Source: Paenibacillus methanolicus (GTDB lineage: Bacteria; Bacillota; Bacilli; Paenibacillales; Paenibacillaceae). Taken from it: a DNA stretch of 64,000 nt. Shown here one piece after another: positions 33,752-43,522 of the stretch (positions are counted from its first letter, which is position 1; each line of letters starts with the position of its first letter). Both the position numbers and the translations under genes were made by a program. The stretch lies in the NCBI RefSeq assembly GCF_008124765.1, contig NZ_VNHS01000003.1, positions 434,001-498,000 of the forward strand, read 5' to 3'. Under the pieces are notes generated by a model. That model did not search any database, had not been told where the DNA came from, and saw only the letters and a program-made list of their open reading frames with translations.

Positions 33752-35476
33752 TCATTCCTCCTTTCTAAGGGGCAGTCGATAAATAACCCAGGATCCGCGG
33801 CCCTTACGGCTTTTCAATTGGAACCCGTATTCGTCCCCGCAGATGAGCCGAATCCGGGAATGGACATTATGCAGTCCGATGGAACCTTTCTCCTTGTCCC
33901 CGCTCCTGCGGTCATGGTACAACATTTTCCGGATCGCATCGAGCTCCTTCTCGTCCAAGCCGACGCCGTTATCGATGACGCTGAGATACAGGCAATGTTC
34001 TGAAGGGCTGATCCGGGCCGTAATCTTAATCAGCTTACGCTCGCCCAGATGCGGGATGAGCCCATGCTCGACCGCGTTCTCCACGATCGGCTGGAGAATC
34101 AGCTTCGGGATGCGCGCCTCCATCGTGCCCGGGTCCAAATCGAAGCGAACGCGGATAACGCCCGGAAAACGTTTGTTGATGATGACCAAATAATTGCGGA
34201 TATGCATCACTTCGTCGCGCAGGTTCACCCACTCGTTCTCGATGTTCATATTGTAGCGGTACATATGACTGAGGGACTGGCAGATGAGCTTCAGCTCCGG
34301 AACCCGGTTGACTTCGGCGATGCCGGCCATCATCTGCAGCGTGTTGAACAAGAAATGCGGCGAAATTTGCGCCTGCAGCGCTTTGATCTGCGTTTCTTGA
34401 TTCACGAGCCGCAGCTTCAGGTCATGCTCGATCAGCTGCTCCATTCGCTCTGTCATCGCATTGAACTGATTGCCAAGGAACCCGATCTCGTCCTTCGTCT
34501 TCACTTCGACTCGCCCGCTGTAGTCCCCGATCTGGATCCGGATCATCTGCCGGTGCATCTGGATGATCGGCTTCGTAATATTGAAGCTGAGCCATAGCGA
34601 GAAGACGACCGCGAGCAGGAATGCAACCGCTATCATAACAAAAGCGATGCGTTGATAGAACAGCTGCTCGGGATGGATCTCGTACGTATAGTTCAGCATC
34701 CAGGAAGAGGACGCGAGTTCGGTCTGGATCGAGACCCGATACGCGCCATTCTGTCGCGTGAATGGCTGCCCGGTCCGCGTCGGCTCGGTTCCGTACACGA
34801 TGGTGTGATCCGGCTTCAAGATCGAGATTTGCCCGCGATAGAACGTATTGTACGATTCGGTCATCTCGCGGAACGTCTTCTCCGACAGGTCGATGACGAG
34901 CAGACCGGCCGGTTCCCCGCGATAACGAACGGTGTAGAGGAACTGAGCGATCGGTTCGCGGTAAGGCGACGAATAGATGACCTTGAGCGAAGGCGCGTAG
35001 TCCTGCCTCTTGATATCCCGCTGTAGGGCCGTGAGGTCGGACGCATCGAAATGCGGATAAATATTCGGGAAAAAGTTGCCTAATAAATCGGTCTGGCCAA
35101 GACGCAACAAATACATCCCGAGTATGTTCTTGACCCTCGACTGGTTATACACGTTCAGGAAGAACTCGTGGATGTCCCGGTGCGTGTCGTACGTTCTACT
35201 GTCGGTCAGGAATTCCTTGCCGAGCGCAATGCTCTCGATCAGGTCGGGGTTGGAATAGATCTGGTACGCCGTCTCGCTCAGCGTAACCGAGAACTCTTCG
35301 ATCTTCCCCTTCAAGTCGCGCGTAATCCGATTCTCCGCGAACTGCTGATCCCGATCGATCTGCTGATCCACTTGGTACAGGATGATGCTGGCCGTGATCG
35401 CGAGCGGCAGGGCCGTGGTTAGCAGCATGGCAAGAAATATCTTCATCCGAATCCGTTTCATGGCAAACAAACGCAT
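33752..35476 (-). CDS. YesM-type sensor histidine kinase (pair C)
   Basis: 574 residues. Transmembrane helix 1 is at about 12-34 (IFLAMLLTTALPLAITASIIL), the extracytoplasmic sensor at about 35-280 and helix 2 near 285-307. HAMP follows, then His_kinase with QISPHFLFNTLQ (His374; Ser replaces the usual Asn), N-box IVENAVEHG, DNGVGL and GSIGLHNVHSR. The start is uncertain: ATG 35476 has GGTGGG immediately before it, while TTG 35470 would have better spacing. First gene of the pair C operon, downstream of the terminator of the secreted glycosidase gene. Confidence 0.92.
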   Translation of the reverse strand: MRLFAMKRIRMKIFLAMLLTTALPLAITASIILYQVDQQIDRDQQFAENRITRDLKGKIEEFSVTLSETAYQIYSNPDLIESIALGKEFLTDSRTYDTHRDIHEFFLNVYNQSRVKNILGMYLLRLGQTDLLGNFFPNIYPHFDASDLTALQRDIKRQDYAPSLKVIYSSPYREPIAQFLYTVRYRGEPAGLLVIDLSEKTFREMTESYNTFYRGQISILKPDHTIVYGTEPTRTGQPFTRQNGAYRVSIQTELASSSWMLNYTYEIHPEQLFYQRIAFVMIAVAFLLAVVFSLWLSFNITKPIIQMHRQMIRIQIGDYSGRVEVKTKDEIGFLGNQFNAMTERMEQLIEHDLKLRLVNQETQIKALQAQISPHFLFNTLQMMAGIAEVNRVPELKLICQSLSHMYRYNMNIENEWVNLRDEVMHIRNYLVIINKRFPGVIRVRFDLDPGTMEARIPKLILQPIVENAVEHGLIPHLGERKLIKITARISPSEHCLYLSVIDNGVGLDEKELDAIRKMLYHDRRSGDKEKGSIGLHNVHSRIRLICGDEYGFQLKSRKGRGSWVIYRLPLRKEE

Positions 35477-35592
35477 CCCACCAATTCTTATGAAAGTGAT
35501 AAAACGAGCGTATGCGCCGGTCTACACGTTCGCTCGCTTTTCGTCCATCATAAACCAGTCGCGATCCGATGGCGTCAACAATCTGTACGAGC

Positions 35593-35625
35593 AAAAACAG
35601 ACGATTCGCAACTTCAAATCGTCTG
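35593..35625 (-). terminator. Rho-independent terminator of the secreted glycosidase gene
   Basis: CAGACGATT/AATCGTCTG form a 9-bp perfect stem with a 10-nt loop. On the minus strand TTTTT (35597-35593) follows. It lies 40 bp after the glycosidase stop and isolates the pair C operon. Confidence 0.8.
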
Positions 35626-35665
35626 CTCTGCTTTCCTTTTCAACTCGAAGCCGGCAAAACCCTCG

Positions 35666-38600
35666 TTACCGCAGGATTAAGCTTGCAGCGAATGCAAGAT
35701 CGCCAATATCGATTTCGCCGTCCTGATTGAAATCCGCTCGGGCGTAAGTCGACTGCCAAGCCGGATCGGAGGAAGTCTTGCCATAGTAAGAAGCGACCAT
35801 GGCCAAATCGCCGATCGAGTATCTCGCATCCCCGTTCAGATCGCCGGTCGGCTGCTCGAACGCCTCGATCCGGATGCCGAGGCTGCTGCCTTGAACGGCT
35901 GTTTCCTTGCCTGCGGCATTCGCAAGCACGACATCCTGCAGCACCACGGTCGTGAAGGTGGTCTGCGTCCCTTTCACCTTCCAGGTCAACTTGAACATCG
36001 CGCCGGAAGCTTCAGGCTTGCCGCCGATGTTGGCCGCAATGAGCCGTACTTTGCCAGCTGTCTCGGTCGACTGCGCCACCAGCTCCCAATCTTTCCGGAT
36101 CGGCTCCGCCTTCACGAATTCCAGCTGCTCCGCGTCATAGGCGACCGTCGCATCTTGGGCGTAGACGTCCGCTTGCGCCTGCTTCAGCACGTAATTGAGA
36201 TCGAAGGTCTTGCCGGGCTGGACTTTCCGCGGTCCTTCCAAGGCGACCTGATGGCGGTCGTTCGTTCCATCCACGGAGGCCTTCGCGACCTCGAACTTGT
36301 CGAAGTAAGGCGCATGCTGCGCGACATTGCTGAACCGGTACGAGTTGTCGTTATAGATCGTGACCGTATTCTTGCCTTCCGTTAACGTCACATCGACCAC
36401 CGTGTTGCGGATCGCTTCCCAAGACAGCGTGTTGATAAAATAAACCGTCTGCGGCGTTCCGCCGTTCACGACGACCTGCGCATAACGCTCGACCAGGTCG
36501 GTATTGTAAGGGTGAATGTAGCCGGTCGGATGCGCGTCCGTGACGATTGGCGGAGCCGGTTCGTTATTGACGTAATCGATCGACAACTTATAAGCTCCCG
36601 CTTCCGGCACGGTTACCTCGAACGTTAGGCCATTGTCCTTGCTCTCGCCAATGCCCGTAATCCACTTGCCGCCGGAGGCATTCGCATTGTCCGCGGCCGC
36701 AGCCGTTCCGAACAGATTCGCGTTCTCCGCTTCGATCACGGTCGCGTTCTGCTCGGTTGCTGCCGGAGCTTGAACAATCTTCATCGCGTCTATCGCCATC
36801 GGCTTCGATGCCGATACTTTCAACGTGTTGACGCCTGCCGTCAGATACAACTTCGGCCCGTCAGCGGTAGCGAACCCGCTCGAAGGGGAATATTTGACGC
36901 TGCCCACAGGGCTCCATTCCGACTTAATCGATTCATCGCTCGCAGCCGTTGCGGGATGGACGGCGATCTGCTTGAACAGGTCTGCCACACCCGCGGAACC
37001 TGCGGCGTAGTCGAGCGTTACGTCGTAATACCCATTCTCGGGCACAACGGCCGTGAAAACGATCTCTCCGACGCCGTTCATGTAGCCGATTGAACTATAG
37101 TTCGGCTTGGCAGTGGCTCTTTGATAGCCAGATCCCGCCTGCGCTTCTTCTGCTTCCAGGACGAGCGGCGGCGATACTTTCGTTCCGCGCGCGCCGTTAT
37201 ACGTCACATCCACTTTATCGAGGGAAGCATCCATCCCGCCGCTCTTGCTGAAGAGCAGCGTATGCTCGCCTTCCGTCAGATCGACGTACAGCACCTTGCT
37301 CTTGAAGTAGTCATCGAAGATCGTAGAGTCATAGACGAGTTTCCCGTATTCCTCCCCGTCGATGGTCAGGAGCTGCGTCGCGAGCAGCCCTTGCGCACGG
37401 TTCTTGCCGTCCGTCAGCGGCGCCGGATTGCCGTAGAACACCTCCAGCTTGTAGCTGCCATCGACCGGCACATCGACCGTGAAGGCCGCCTTGGCATCCG
37501 CGGAAGACAGTCCCTTCACATACTGGCCATTGGAAGCCGGGCTTGCGTCCATGTAGCCAATCTGAACGCCGGAGCTCAGCGTTGCACGTTCGGCTTCATA
37601 CGTTTGCGTCCATACCCGGTTGTAGGCTGTAGGCGGAGTCACAGGCTCATCGGTAGCTGGCGTGACGATGGCGAAATACCCATCCAGCGCATTCGCGTCC
37701 GGCACCGTCATCGATAGATGGCCATGCTCAAGCGCAACATTACCGTCGAACTCGACGCGCGGCGCTTCCAACGTGCCGTAGTAGCCGGTAAATTTGGTCC
37801 GGTAAAGCTTCACGTGCACGTTGCTTGCGTCCTTGAACGCCGTCGTATCGGCCAAGTTATGCATCGTGGTCGTGAGCGCGCCGTCCTGCCCGCCGAACAG
37901 CGCGTAAGCGGTATCCGTAGCTTCGTCGATCGAGGAAAGCCCGTACAACCCGTCGAATTTGGCGTTGGTCGTCTCGATCGGGACGGTATTGCCGGACATT
38001 TGCGCATACCATTTGTACAGCCACCACGCGCCATTCGGCTTGTTCGCATCCGCCGCCAGCTCATTGAGCGAATTGGCCAAGTGCCAATAGGCGATCGCGC
38101 CGTACACCTTCTTCTCTTCGAAGCGCGAGAGCCACAGGATCAAGCTGCCGGCCGCGCCCGGATCTTCGAACCACGAGTATTCGTTAATGACGATCGGCAT
38201 CTTGGCGACGCCGTATTTGGCCTCAAGTCCCCGGTAGTGATCGTAGTGATCGTCCCATCGGCTCTCGAAGCTATCGTTCGCGCCATTGCCCAGCTCATGC
38301 CACGTCATGACATCCGGTACGCAGCCGTTCGCTTTGCAATACTTCATGAAGCCGTCCATCACGTTGTAGTTGTAGCCGGACAGATTCGGACCGGCGATCT
38401 TCGCATTCGGGTCCTCTTGCTTCACGGCATCGTAGATGCGCTTGAAGGCCGCGAAGAAGCCGTCTTCGTCCATATTGCCGCCGAACCAGATGCCATCGGG
38501 TTCGTTGAAGATGACGTACACATATTTGTCGCTGTTGCGGTCGTTCTTCAGTTTGCGAACCGTCTCGATCGCGAGCTGCTCGTACTGACCCAAGCCTTTG

Positions 38601-40867
38601 TACTCATAAGGCCATTGGTAGTACATGTCTTGAATGTAGATCTGAATCTGCTCGACGCCGGCTGTCAGCACGGAATCGGATACGCGCATCCCGTCGCCTG
38701 ACGGATGCTGCAGACCGCCAGGGGCTTTCTGCACGACAACCTTCGGCTTGAGCGCTTGCAGCATGTCGATCGTGGGCACGTTAGGTTCGCTGTTGCCATA
38801 GAGGAAACCGGTAGCGCCGTGCAAGATCGGACCGGTGGATTGATCCATGAAGAAGTTCGCGATCGCGCCTTTGGCAGGGTCCGTGAAGAACAACTCGTAC
38901 GTCCGCTTTCCTTTGCCATTGGCCGAAGTCACGGTAATCGCGTAGCTGAAAGTGCCCGTCCGCTCGACCGTGTACGTCGCCTTGACGTTCGTCGGTTGCG
39001 GCACGACGGCTTCTACTGCCGGAATCTGCGCGACGCCGGCTACCGGATAGTTATATACGGTCTTGTTCGGGGTGACCGGGAGCACGTCATCTTGGATGCG
39101 AATACGCGTGAGCGTTGCATCATAAGCGGGACCGACCAGCTGCGCGAGCTGTTCCTGGCTGAGCGCATGCTTGAAGAACATGACGTCGTCAACCTTGCCC
39201 TTGAGGTCCGGATCCGCGCTGAATCGGGAACGGCCCACCGCATTTTTCACGAAGGAAGGCGCCTGGTCGAAAATCTTCTTGTTCGCCTCCATCGACTTCA
39301 CCGGCGAACCATTGATGTAAGCCGTCTGCCGCCCGCCCTGCACCGTATAGGCGACATGTGCCCACTCGTTCTTCGGCGTGGAGTAGCCGCTCATATATTG
39401 CTTCCCGTCCCCGGTGTTGACTTCGCTGCCGTTCAGCGTCGCTACATAGAAGAATGGCGGATTATTGGAGCCATAGTTCTGCGAGCTCGCATCGAATAGA
39501 CGAGACCACCCATGTACGTCATTCGGCAGCTTCGTCCACATCGCGATCGTGAACCCCGTCTCATCCGTCACGTGCTCGAATAGGTTGGACGGCAGGCTCA
39601 GTGACCCCCCGGCGCCGTTGTTGCCGCCAGGCAGATTGAGCACGGAGCCTCGCTCCGGGTCGACCACCGTACCTGCGCCTCCTTCCAGCTTGGCATCGTA
39701 CGTGCCGCCGTTCTTCTCGTTGAGCAGCTCGCGATTCACATTCGGAGCCACGTCGAAGGAGTAATAATAGTCCGGCAAGATATCGTCTGGGAGGGGCGCC
39801 TTCAGATTGTCAATGGCACGTTGAAGCTTGTCGAGCGCGGCGTCAATCTCCCCTTGCGTCAGACTTTCGTCGGCTAGCAGCGCATCGATCTCGTCAATGA
39901 CCGTCTGCAAGTATTGATAAGTCGTGCTCGTATACTCATCCTGCGAGATGGCCTTTGCTTGGGTAAGCAGCACGACAAGCGCATCCGTGTTGCCCGCTCC
40001 GCTTAGCTCCGCTACGTCCTGTTCCGTGAGGTAACGATTATAGAACGTGAAGTCGTCGATCGAGCCCTTGAAGTTCCCGTCCGATGTATACAGCGAGCGC
40101 CCGATCGCGCTATGTACCACCTTGCTGAGATAGGCCTCATCGAAGAACTTCGGCAATACCTGCTCGATCGAGGTCGATCCGAAACGCTTCACGATGCCGC
40201 TATCCAGGTCAGAGATGCGTTTGCCGTCGAGGTAGACGGCAAAGGAGTCGTTCTTCATCGCCAGGACGAGCTGCTGCCACTTATCCGTCTTGAACGGATC
40301 GTCGAACTGAATATCCACCCCGTCGGTTGCCGACTTATTCGCCGCGATTCCCGTGAACAGGCGCATGTTGTAATCCCCGCCGCCGCGCACGATCGCAAGC
40401 TCCGGATCGGTCCAATAATTCGCGCCCGCATTCGTTGCGCCGAGCGCATTCGGACTCGCCGAGAATAGCCGCGTATAGCTGTCGTTCTGCCCGACCGGCA
40501 CCTTCAACCACATCGAGATCGCGAAACCGTCCGTGCCGGTCACGCCGCTGAACAAATGATCCGGCAGCGCAAGCCAGCTTCCGGCTCCCGCGTTTCCGCC
40601 AGGCAGCTGAAGGACTTTGCCGCCGCGCTGCGGATCGTCCACGATGGAGGCCGCCCCGCCCATGACCGCGACCGGGCCGCCCGTCACATCGTTGTGCACA
40701 TTTTTCCCGTCGACCTGTTCGAATGAATATTGGGTTGTAATCATCCGATCCGCATCGACCGAATCCGCTGACGCGGCTGCCACCGCCGGTACGCCTACTG
40801 GCATGGCGTTTAAGACCAACCCCAATGCGAGCAGCCGAGAGATGAGTTTTGTCGCCGTTCCCCTCAT
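35666..40867 (-). CDS. Secreted modular glycosidase with LamG, CBM-like, cohesin-like and dockerin domains
   Basis: 1733 residues. Signal peptide about 1-32; no lipobox. Two LamG/concanavalin-like jelly rolls (about 46-290 and 366-578) are joined by a FIVAR-like helical linker (298-356). An Ig/cadherin-like segment (584-662) precedes a clan GH-A-type barrel (about 685-1065) with acid/base NEP (Glu789) and nucleophile INEYSW (Glu896), reminiscent of GH39. Three carbohydrate-binding beta-sandwiches follow (about 1090-1224, 1236-1366, 1377-1528), each containing YEAE/LEAE/IEAE and a y-x-L-x-h-x-Y core. Then come a cohesin-like domain (about 1542-1668) and a C-terminal dockerin with calcium loops DLNGDARYSIGDL and DFNQDGEIDIGDL. 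ATG 40867 has AAAGGGG 7 nt upstream. It is probably co-regulated with importer C. Exact GH family and polymer are uncertain. Confidence 0.88.
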   Translation of the reverse strand: MRGTATKLISRLLALGLVLNAMPVGVPAVAAASADSVDADRMITTQYSFEQVDGKNVHNDVTGGPVAVMGGAASIVDDPQRGGKVLQLPGGNAGAGSWLALPDHLFSGVTGTDGFAISMWLKVPVGQNDSYTRLFSASPNALGATNAGANYWTDPELAIVRGGGDYNMRLFTGIAANKSATDGVDIQFDDPFKTDKWQQLVLAMKNDSFAVYLDGKRISDLDSGIVKRFGSTSIEQVLPKFFDEAYLSKVVHSAIGRSLYTSDGNFKGSIDDFTFYNRYLTEQDVAELSGAGNTDALVVLLTQAKAISQDEYTSTTYQYLQTVIDEIDALLADESLTQGEIDAALDKLQRAIDNLKAPLPDDILPDYYYSFDVAPNVNRELLNEKNGGTYDAKLEGGAGTVVDPERGSVLNLPGGNNGAGGSLSLPSNLFEHVTDETGFTIAMWTKLPNDVHGWSRLFDASSQNYGSNNPPFFYVATLNGSEVNTGDGKQYMSGYSTPKNEWAHVAYTVQGGRQTAYINGSPVKSMEANKKIFDQAPSFVKNAVGRSRFSADPDLKGKVDDVMFFKHALSQEQLAQLVGPAYDATLTRIRIQDDVLPVTPNKTVYNYPVAGVAQIPAVEAVVPQPTNVKATYTVERTGTFSYAITVTSANGKGKRTYELFFTDPAKGAIANFFMDQSTGPILHGATGFLYGNSEPNVPTIDMLQALKPKVVVQKAPGGLQHPSGDGMRVSDSVLTAGVEQIQIYIQDMYYQWPYEYKGLGQYEQLAIETVRKLKNDRNSDKYVYVIFNEPDGIWFGGNMDEDGFFAAFKRIYDAVKQEDPNAKIAGPNLSGYNYNVMDGFMKYCKANGCVPDVMTWHELGNGANDSFESRWDDHYDHYRGLEAKYGVAKMPIVINEYSWFEDPGAAGSLILWLSRFEEKKVYGAIAYWHLANSLNELAADANKPNGAWWLYKWYAQMSGNTVPIETTNAKFDGLYGLSSIDEATDTAYALFGGQDGALTTTMHNLADTTAFKDASNVHVKLYRTKFTGYYGTLEAPRVEFDGNVALEHGHLSMTVPDANALDGYFAIVTPATDEPVTPPTAYNRVWTQTYEAERATLSSGVQIGYMDASPASNGQYVKGLSSADAKAAFTVDVPVDGSYKLEVFYGNPAPLTDGKNRAQGLLATQLLTIDGEEYGKLVYDSTIFDDYFKSKVLYVDLTEGEHTLLFSKSGGMDASLDKVDVTYNGARGTKVSPPLVLEAEEAQAGSGYQRATAKPNYSSIGYMNGVGEIVFTAVVPENGYYDVTLDYAAGSAGVADLFKQIAVHPATAASDESIKSEWSPVGSVKYSPSSGFATADGPKLYLTAGVNTLKVSASKPMAIDAMKIVQAPAATEQNATVIEAENANLFGTAAAADNANASGGKWITGIGESKDNGLTFEVTVPEAGAYKLSIDYVNNEPAPPIVTDAHPTGYIHPYNTDLVERYAQVVVNGGTPQTVYFINTLSWEAIRNTVVDVTLTEGKNTVTIYNDNSYRFSNVAQHAPYFDKFEVAKASVDGTNDRHQVALEGPRKVQPGKTFDLNYVLKQAQADVYAQDATVAYDAEQLEFVKAEPIRKDWELVAQSTETAGKVRLIAANIGGKPEASGAMFKLTWKVKGTQTTFTTVVLQDVVLANAAGKETAVQGSSLGIRIEAFEQPTGDLNGDARYSIGDLAMVASYYGKTSSDPAWQSTYARADFNQDGEIDIGDLAFAASLILR

Positions 40868-40916
40868 AATGTAACCCCTTTCATAAGGATTCGAACTCGA
40901 TTGCACTTACGTTTTC

Positions 40917-40978
40917 ATTGTAGCTAATATAGAAGCGCCTCAACATGCTTCGAAATTCAGTTGTATGTTGAAAATATT
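40917..40978 (-). promoter_or_regulatory. Activated promoter of the secreted glycosidase gene
   Basis: AATATTTTCAACAT (40978-40965) is followed by exactly 42 bp and TACAAT (40922-40917), then GAAAACGTAAGTGCAATCGA. Box, distance, -10 and downstream bases match the importer C promoter. A second half-site-like AATTTCGAA starts 21 bp after the first AATAT. Confidence 0.65.
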
Positions 40979-41024
40979 CATTAGACATCCAACATCACTT
41001 TTGACAAGAACATATTCTGAAAAT

Positions 41025-41048
41025 AAAAAAAAGCCGCAGTTACGCGAC
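41025..41048 (-). terminator. Rho-independent terminator of the nine-gene LacI operon
   Basis: On the minus strand GTCGCG-TAAC-TGCGGC pairs (two wobbles) and is followed by eight T (41032-41025). It lies 26 bp after the metallophosphoesterase stop. Confidence 0.75.
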
Positions 41049-41074
41049 CGGATCGTATCTATGTTTCTGTCATT

Positions 41075-41980
41075 CTATAAGGATTGCGCCGTTAATCGCC
41101 GGTCTAGCTCCAGCCACGTATGAAACTCGCGTTTGCCTTCCAGGAGGTTGATCACTCTCACGCCCCGTTCCAGCCGGCCATAGGTGCTATACCCCGTAAC
41201 GCGCCCATAGCATAACTGAATCCCATGGAGCGTACCGATATAATCATTATCATGGTCATGTCCGGCAAAGGTCCCCATCACATCGCCCATCTCCAGCATG
41301 GAGGCAAATAAACCGCTATTCAACTTCGGACAGCATACGTTCTCGCCTTTATGACCGGTTACGGTGCCCTGATGCCAAACTTGATCATATTCGGGTATCG
41401 GAATATGGAAGAAGGCAAGCGCCGGCAGCGGGCCGCCGTTCATATTGGTTAACTTGGCGGATTCCCGGCGATACCACGCCACTTGATCCGGATGAATCCA
41501 TGCGTACCCGCCGATCGGCTCCGGTGCATAATCGCCCGAATCCAAGAAGTACAACGCTGCCGCATCCGCTTCGCTAGCAGAAGCGGCCACTGTTAATACA
41601 TAATTGCCTATGCCGTGTATGTCCTCAGGTCCGTTCTCAGAAAGGTTGTTATCGAATTCCGTTAGAATGTGATTCAGCTGCTCGCGCGTAATCCCCTTCT
41701 CCGAATCATGGTTGCCATATATAACCGCAAACGGAATTTCGGACTGCACGGCTCCGTCAATGGCCCGGCGGAAAGTTCCCTCTTGATCCTCCGCATCCAT
41801 GCTGGAGATAACATCGCCGGTAAACACGATCAAATCCGGCTGTTGATCCGCTAATACGTTCTCGATTAGCGTCAGGGATTGCATATCCTTCTCAGGGGAA
41901 ACCCCGTTAAGATGCAGATCTGTAATTTGCACGATTTTGAACGTGCCATCTTCTCTGAATTTCAATGGATTACGCCCCAT
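41075..41980 (-). CDS. Calcineurin-like metallophosphoesterase
   Basis: 301 residues, cytoplasmic (no signal peptide). The five metallophosphoesterase motifs are visible: TDLHL (27-ish region), FTGDVI, YGNHD, FHIP in place of the usual GH(x)H start, and AGHDHDN. This gives a binuclear metal site for phosphomono- or diester hydrolysis. ATG 41980 has GGAGGAGGAG upstream. Last gene of the operon starting at 51607. With GH4, PfkB kinase, PHP hydrolase and M17 aminopeptidase as operon partners, a role in dephosphorylating an imported conjugate or its intermediate is plausible but unproven. Confidence 0.88.
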   Translation of the reverse strand: MGRNPLKFREDGTFKIVQITDLHLNGVSPEKDMQSLTLIENVLADQQPDLIVFTGDVISSMDAEDQEGTFRRAIDGAVQSEIPFAVIYGNHDSEKGITREQLNHILTEFDNNLSENGPEDIHGIGNYVLTVAASASEADAAALYFLDSGDYAPEPIGGYAWIHPDQVAWYRRESAKLTNMNGGPLPALAFFHIPIPEYDQVWHQGTVTGHKGENVCCPKLNSGLFASMLEMGDVMGTFAGHDHDNDYIGTLHGIQLCYGRVTGYSTYGRLERGVRVINLLEGKREFHTWLELDRRLTAQSL

Positions 41981-42024
41981 CAGATCTCCTCCTCCGTTGA
42001 ATTTATATTCCCTAAGCAGCTTTG

Positions 42025-43482
42025 TTAGGTGTTGTCCTGCTCCATAAGGAAAGCAGCCAGCATGCGAGCTCCGAAGCCTGTTGCTCCAACGGCGAATTCA
42101 CCTCTTGCGGAGGATGATGCCTTCGGCCCGTTCATATCGATATGAGCCCATGTTAGCGTGGGATGGACGAATTTACGCAAAAATAAGGCGGATGTAATCA
42201 CGCCGGCTTCGCCTACTCTGCTAATGTTAGAGGTATCGGCATAATCGCTGTCCAGATACGATTCATACTCGTCTACCAAAGGGAGCTGCCACGCTTTCTC
42301 TCCATACGGTTCACCGGCGGAACGGAGCGATCGCACCAACGCGTCATCGCCCAAAATCCCGGCGATCTTGGATCCAAGCGCTCCCACGACGGAATACGTC
42401 AGCGTGGCGAGGTCAATGGCTCGCGCAGCGCCAATGCGTTGGGCATACAGCAGAGCATCTGCCAAAATTAGCCGCCCTTCCGAATCGGTATTGCCGACTT
42501 GAACGGTTAGTCCGTTCGCATAGCGGATGACTTCGCCTGGCAGCATAGCGCGGTCGGACGGACTATTCTCTGCCGAGGGTACAAGCACCGCCACGTTCAC
42601 GTCCGCTCCGCTTTGCACCAGTATATCGAGTGCGCCAAGGACCGCCGCCGCGCCGGCCATATCCATACGCATATCGCTGATATCATGGTCGCGTTTCAGA
42701 CTTATTCCGCCTGTATCGAACGTGACCCCTTTCCCAATGAGAGCGGTCAGCGGCTTCGTCTTGTTCGTACAGTAACGGATCTCAATGAATACGGGTGGAT
42801 GTATACTTCCTTTACCTACAGCAGCTACTCCTGCAAAGCCTTGCTTCTCCAGTTCGTCCCCTTCATGAATCGTTACTTTCGCCTGCGTGCCGGCGAATCG
42901 TTCCGTCACTCGCTGCGCGAGCGTAAGGGGGCGCAGATAATTGGGAGGTTCATTCGTCAGGTCTCTCGCCCAATTCGTACTCTCCGCCCGCACTTGAGCC
43001 ATGCGTATGGCTTCTGTATAGGTCTGACTTTCCTCGCAGTCCAAATAGACGGTTATCTCCGATTGTTCCGCTAATTTAGCTTTATATTTATCGAAAGAAT
43101 ACGTGCCCAGCAGCGAGCCTTCGACCCATGCCGCAATATGCTCCGCTTTGCCCGCTTCGAATGCATCCGCGACGGCGAGCGCTTCGAATGAAACCGCTGC
43201 CGTCAGGCGTCGTTCCTTCAGCAAAGCGCGTCCCGTATTGCCGGCGGCTTCACGCATGCAGGAAGCTTGGAATCGGGCCGCTTCACCCAACCCGACAAGC
43301 ACAACATCCGGCTCTCCGCTGCGCCCATAGAACCACGTAACAGATCCCCTAGCTCCCAGAGGAGATACAACCGTTACCGCCTGCAGCCATTTCTGGACGT
43401 TGGGGAGCGTAGATAGACTTTCAACAAAGACGGGGAAAACTAACGTCTGCGCAGCAACCGAATGATCAATTACAAATTTCAT
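42025..43482 (-). CDS. pepA: M17 leucyl aminopeptidase
   Basis: 485 residues, the usual M17 size. An N-terminal alpha/beta domain is followed by the di-zinc peptidase domain with Lys251 and Asp256 in KGVTFDTGG, Asp274 in MRMDMAG, and Asp333-Glu335-Arg337 in NTDSEGRLILADAL, a complete active site. Cytoplasmic hexamers of this family release N-terminal residues from peptides. ATG 43482 has GGGGGGCG upstream. Placement in a sugar-import operon, 40 nt after a GH4 gene, is unusual and suggests a peptide-containing substrate such as a glycopeptide. The housekeeping pepA may lie elsewhere, so the symbol is family-level. Confidence 0.9.
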   Translation of the reverse strand: MKFVIDHSVAAQTLVFPVFVESLSTLPNVQKWLQAVTVVSPLGARGSVTWFYGRSGEPDVVLVGLGEAARFQASCMREAAGNTGRALLKERRLTAAVSFEALAVADAFEAGKAEHIAAWVEGSLLGTYSFDKYKAKLAEQSEITVYLDCEESQTYTEAIRMAQVRAESTNWARDLTNEPPNYLRPLTLAQRVTERFAGTQAKVTIHEGDELEKQGFAGVAAVGKGSIHPPVFIEIRYCTNKTKPLTALIGKGVTFDTGGISLKRDHDISDMRMDMAGAAAVLGALDILVQSGADVNVAVLVPSAENSPSDRAMLPGEVIRYANGLTVQVGNTDSEGRLILADALLYAQRIGAARAIDLATLTYSVVGALGSKIAGILGDDALVRSLRSAGEPYGEKAWQLPLVDEYESYLDSDYADTSNISRVGEAGVITSALFLRKFVHPTLTWAHIDMNGPKASSSARGEFAVGATGFGARMLAAFLMEQDNT

Positions 43483-43522
43483 TCCATTCGCCCCCCGATC
43501 GGCACGCCATGAATCACCGCTC

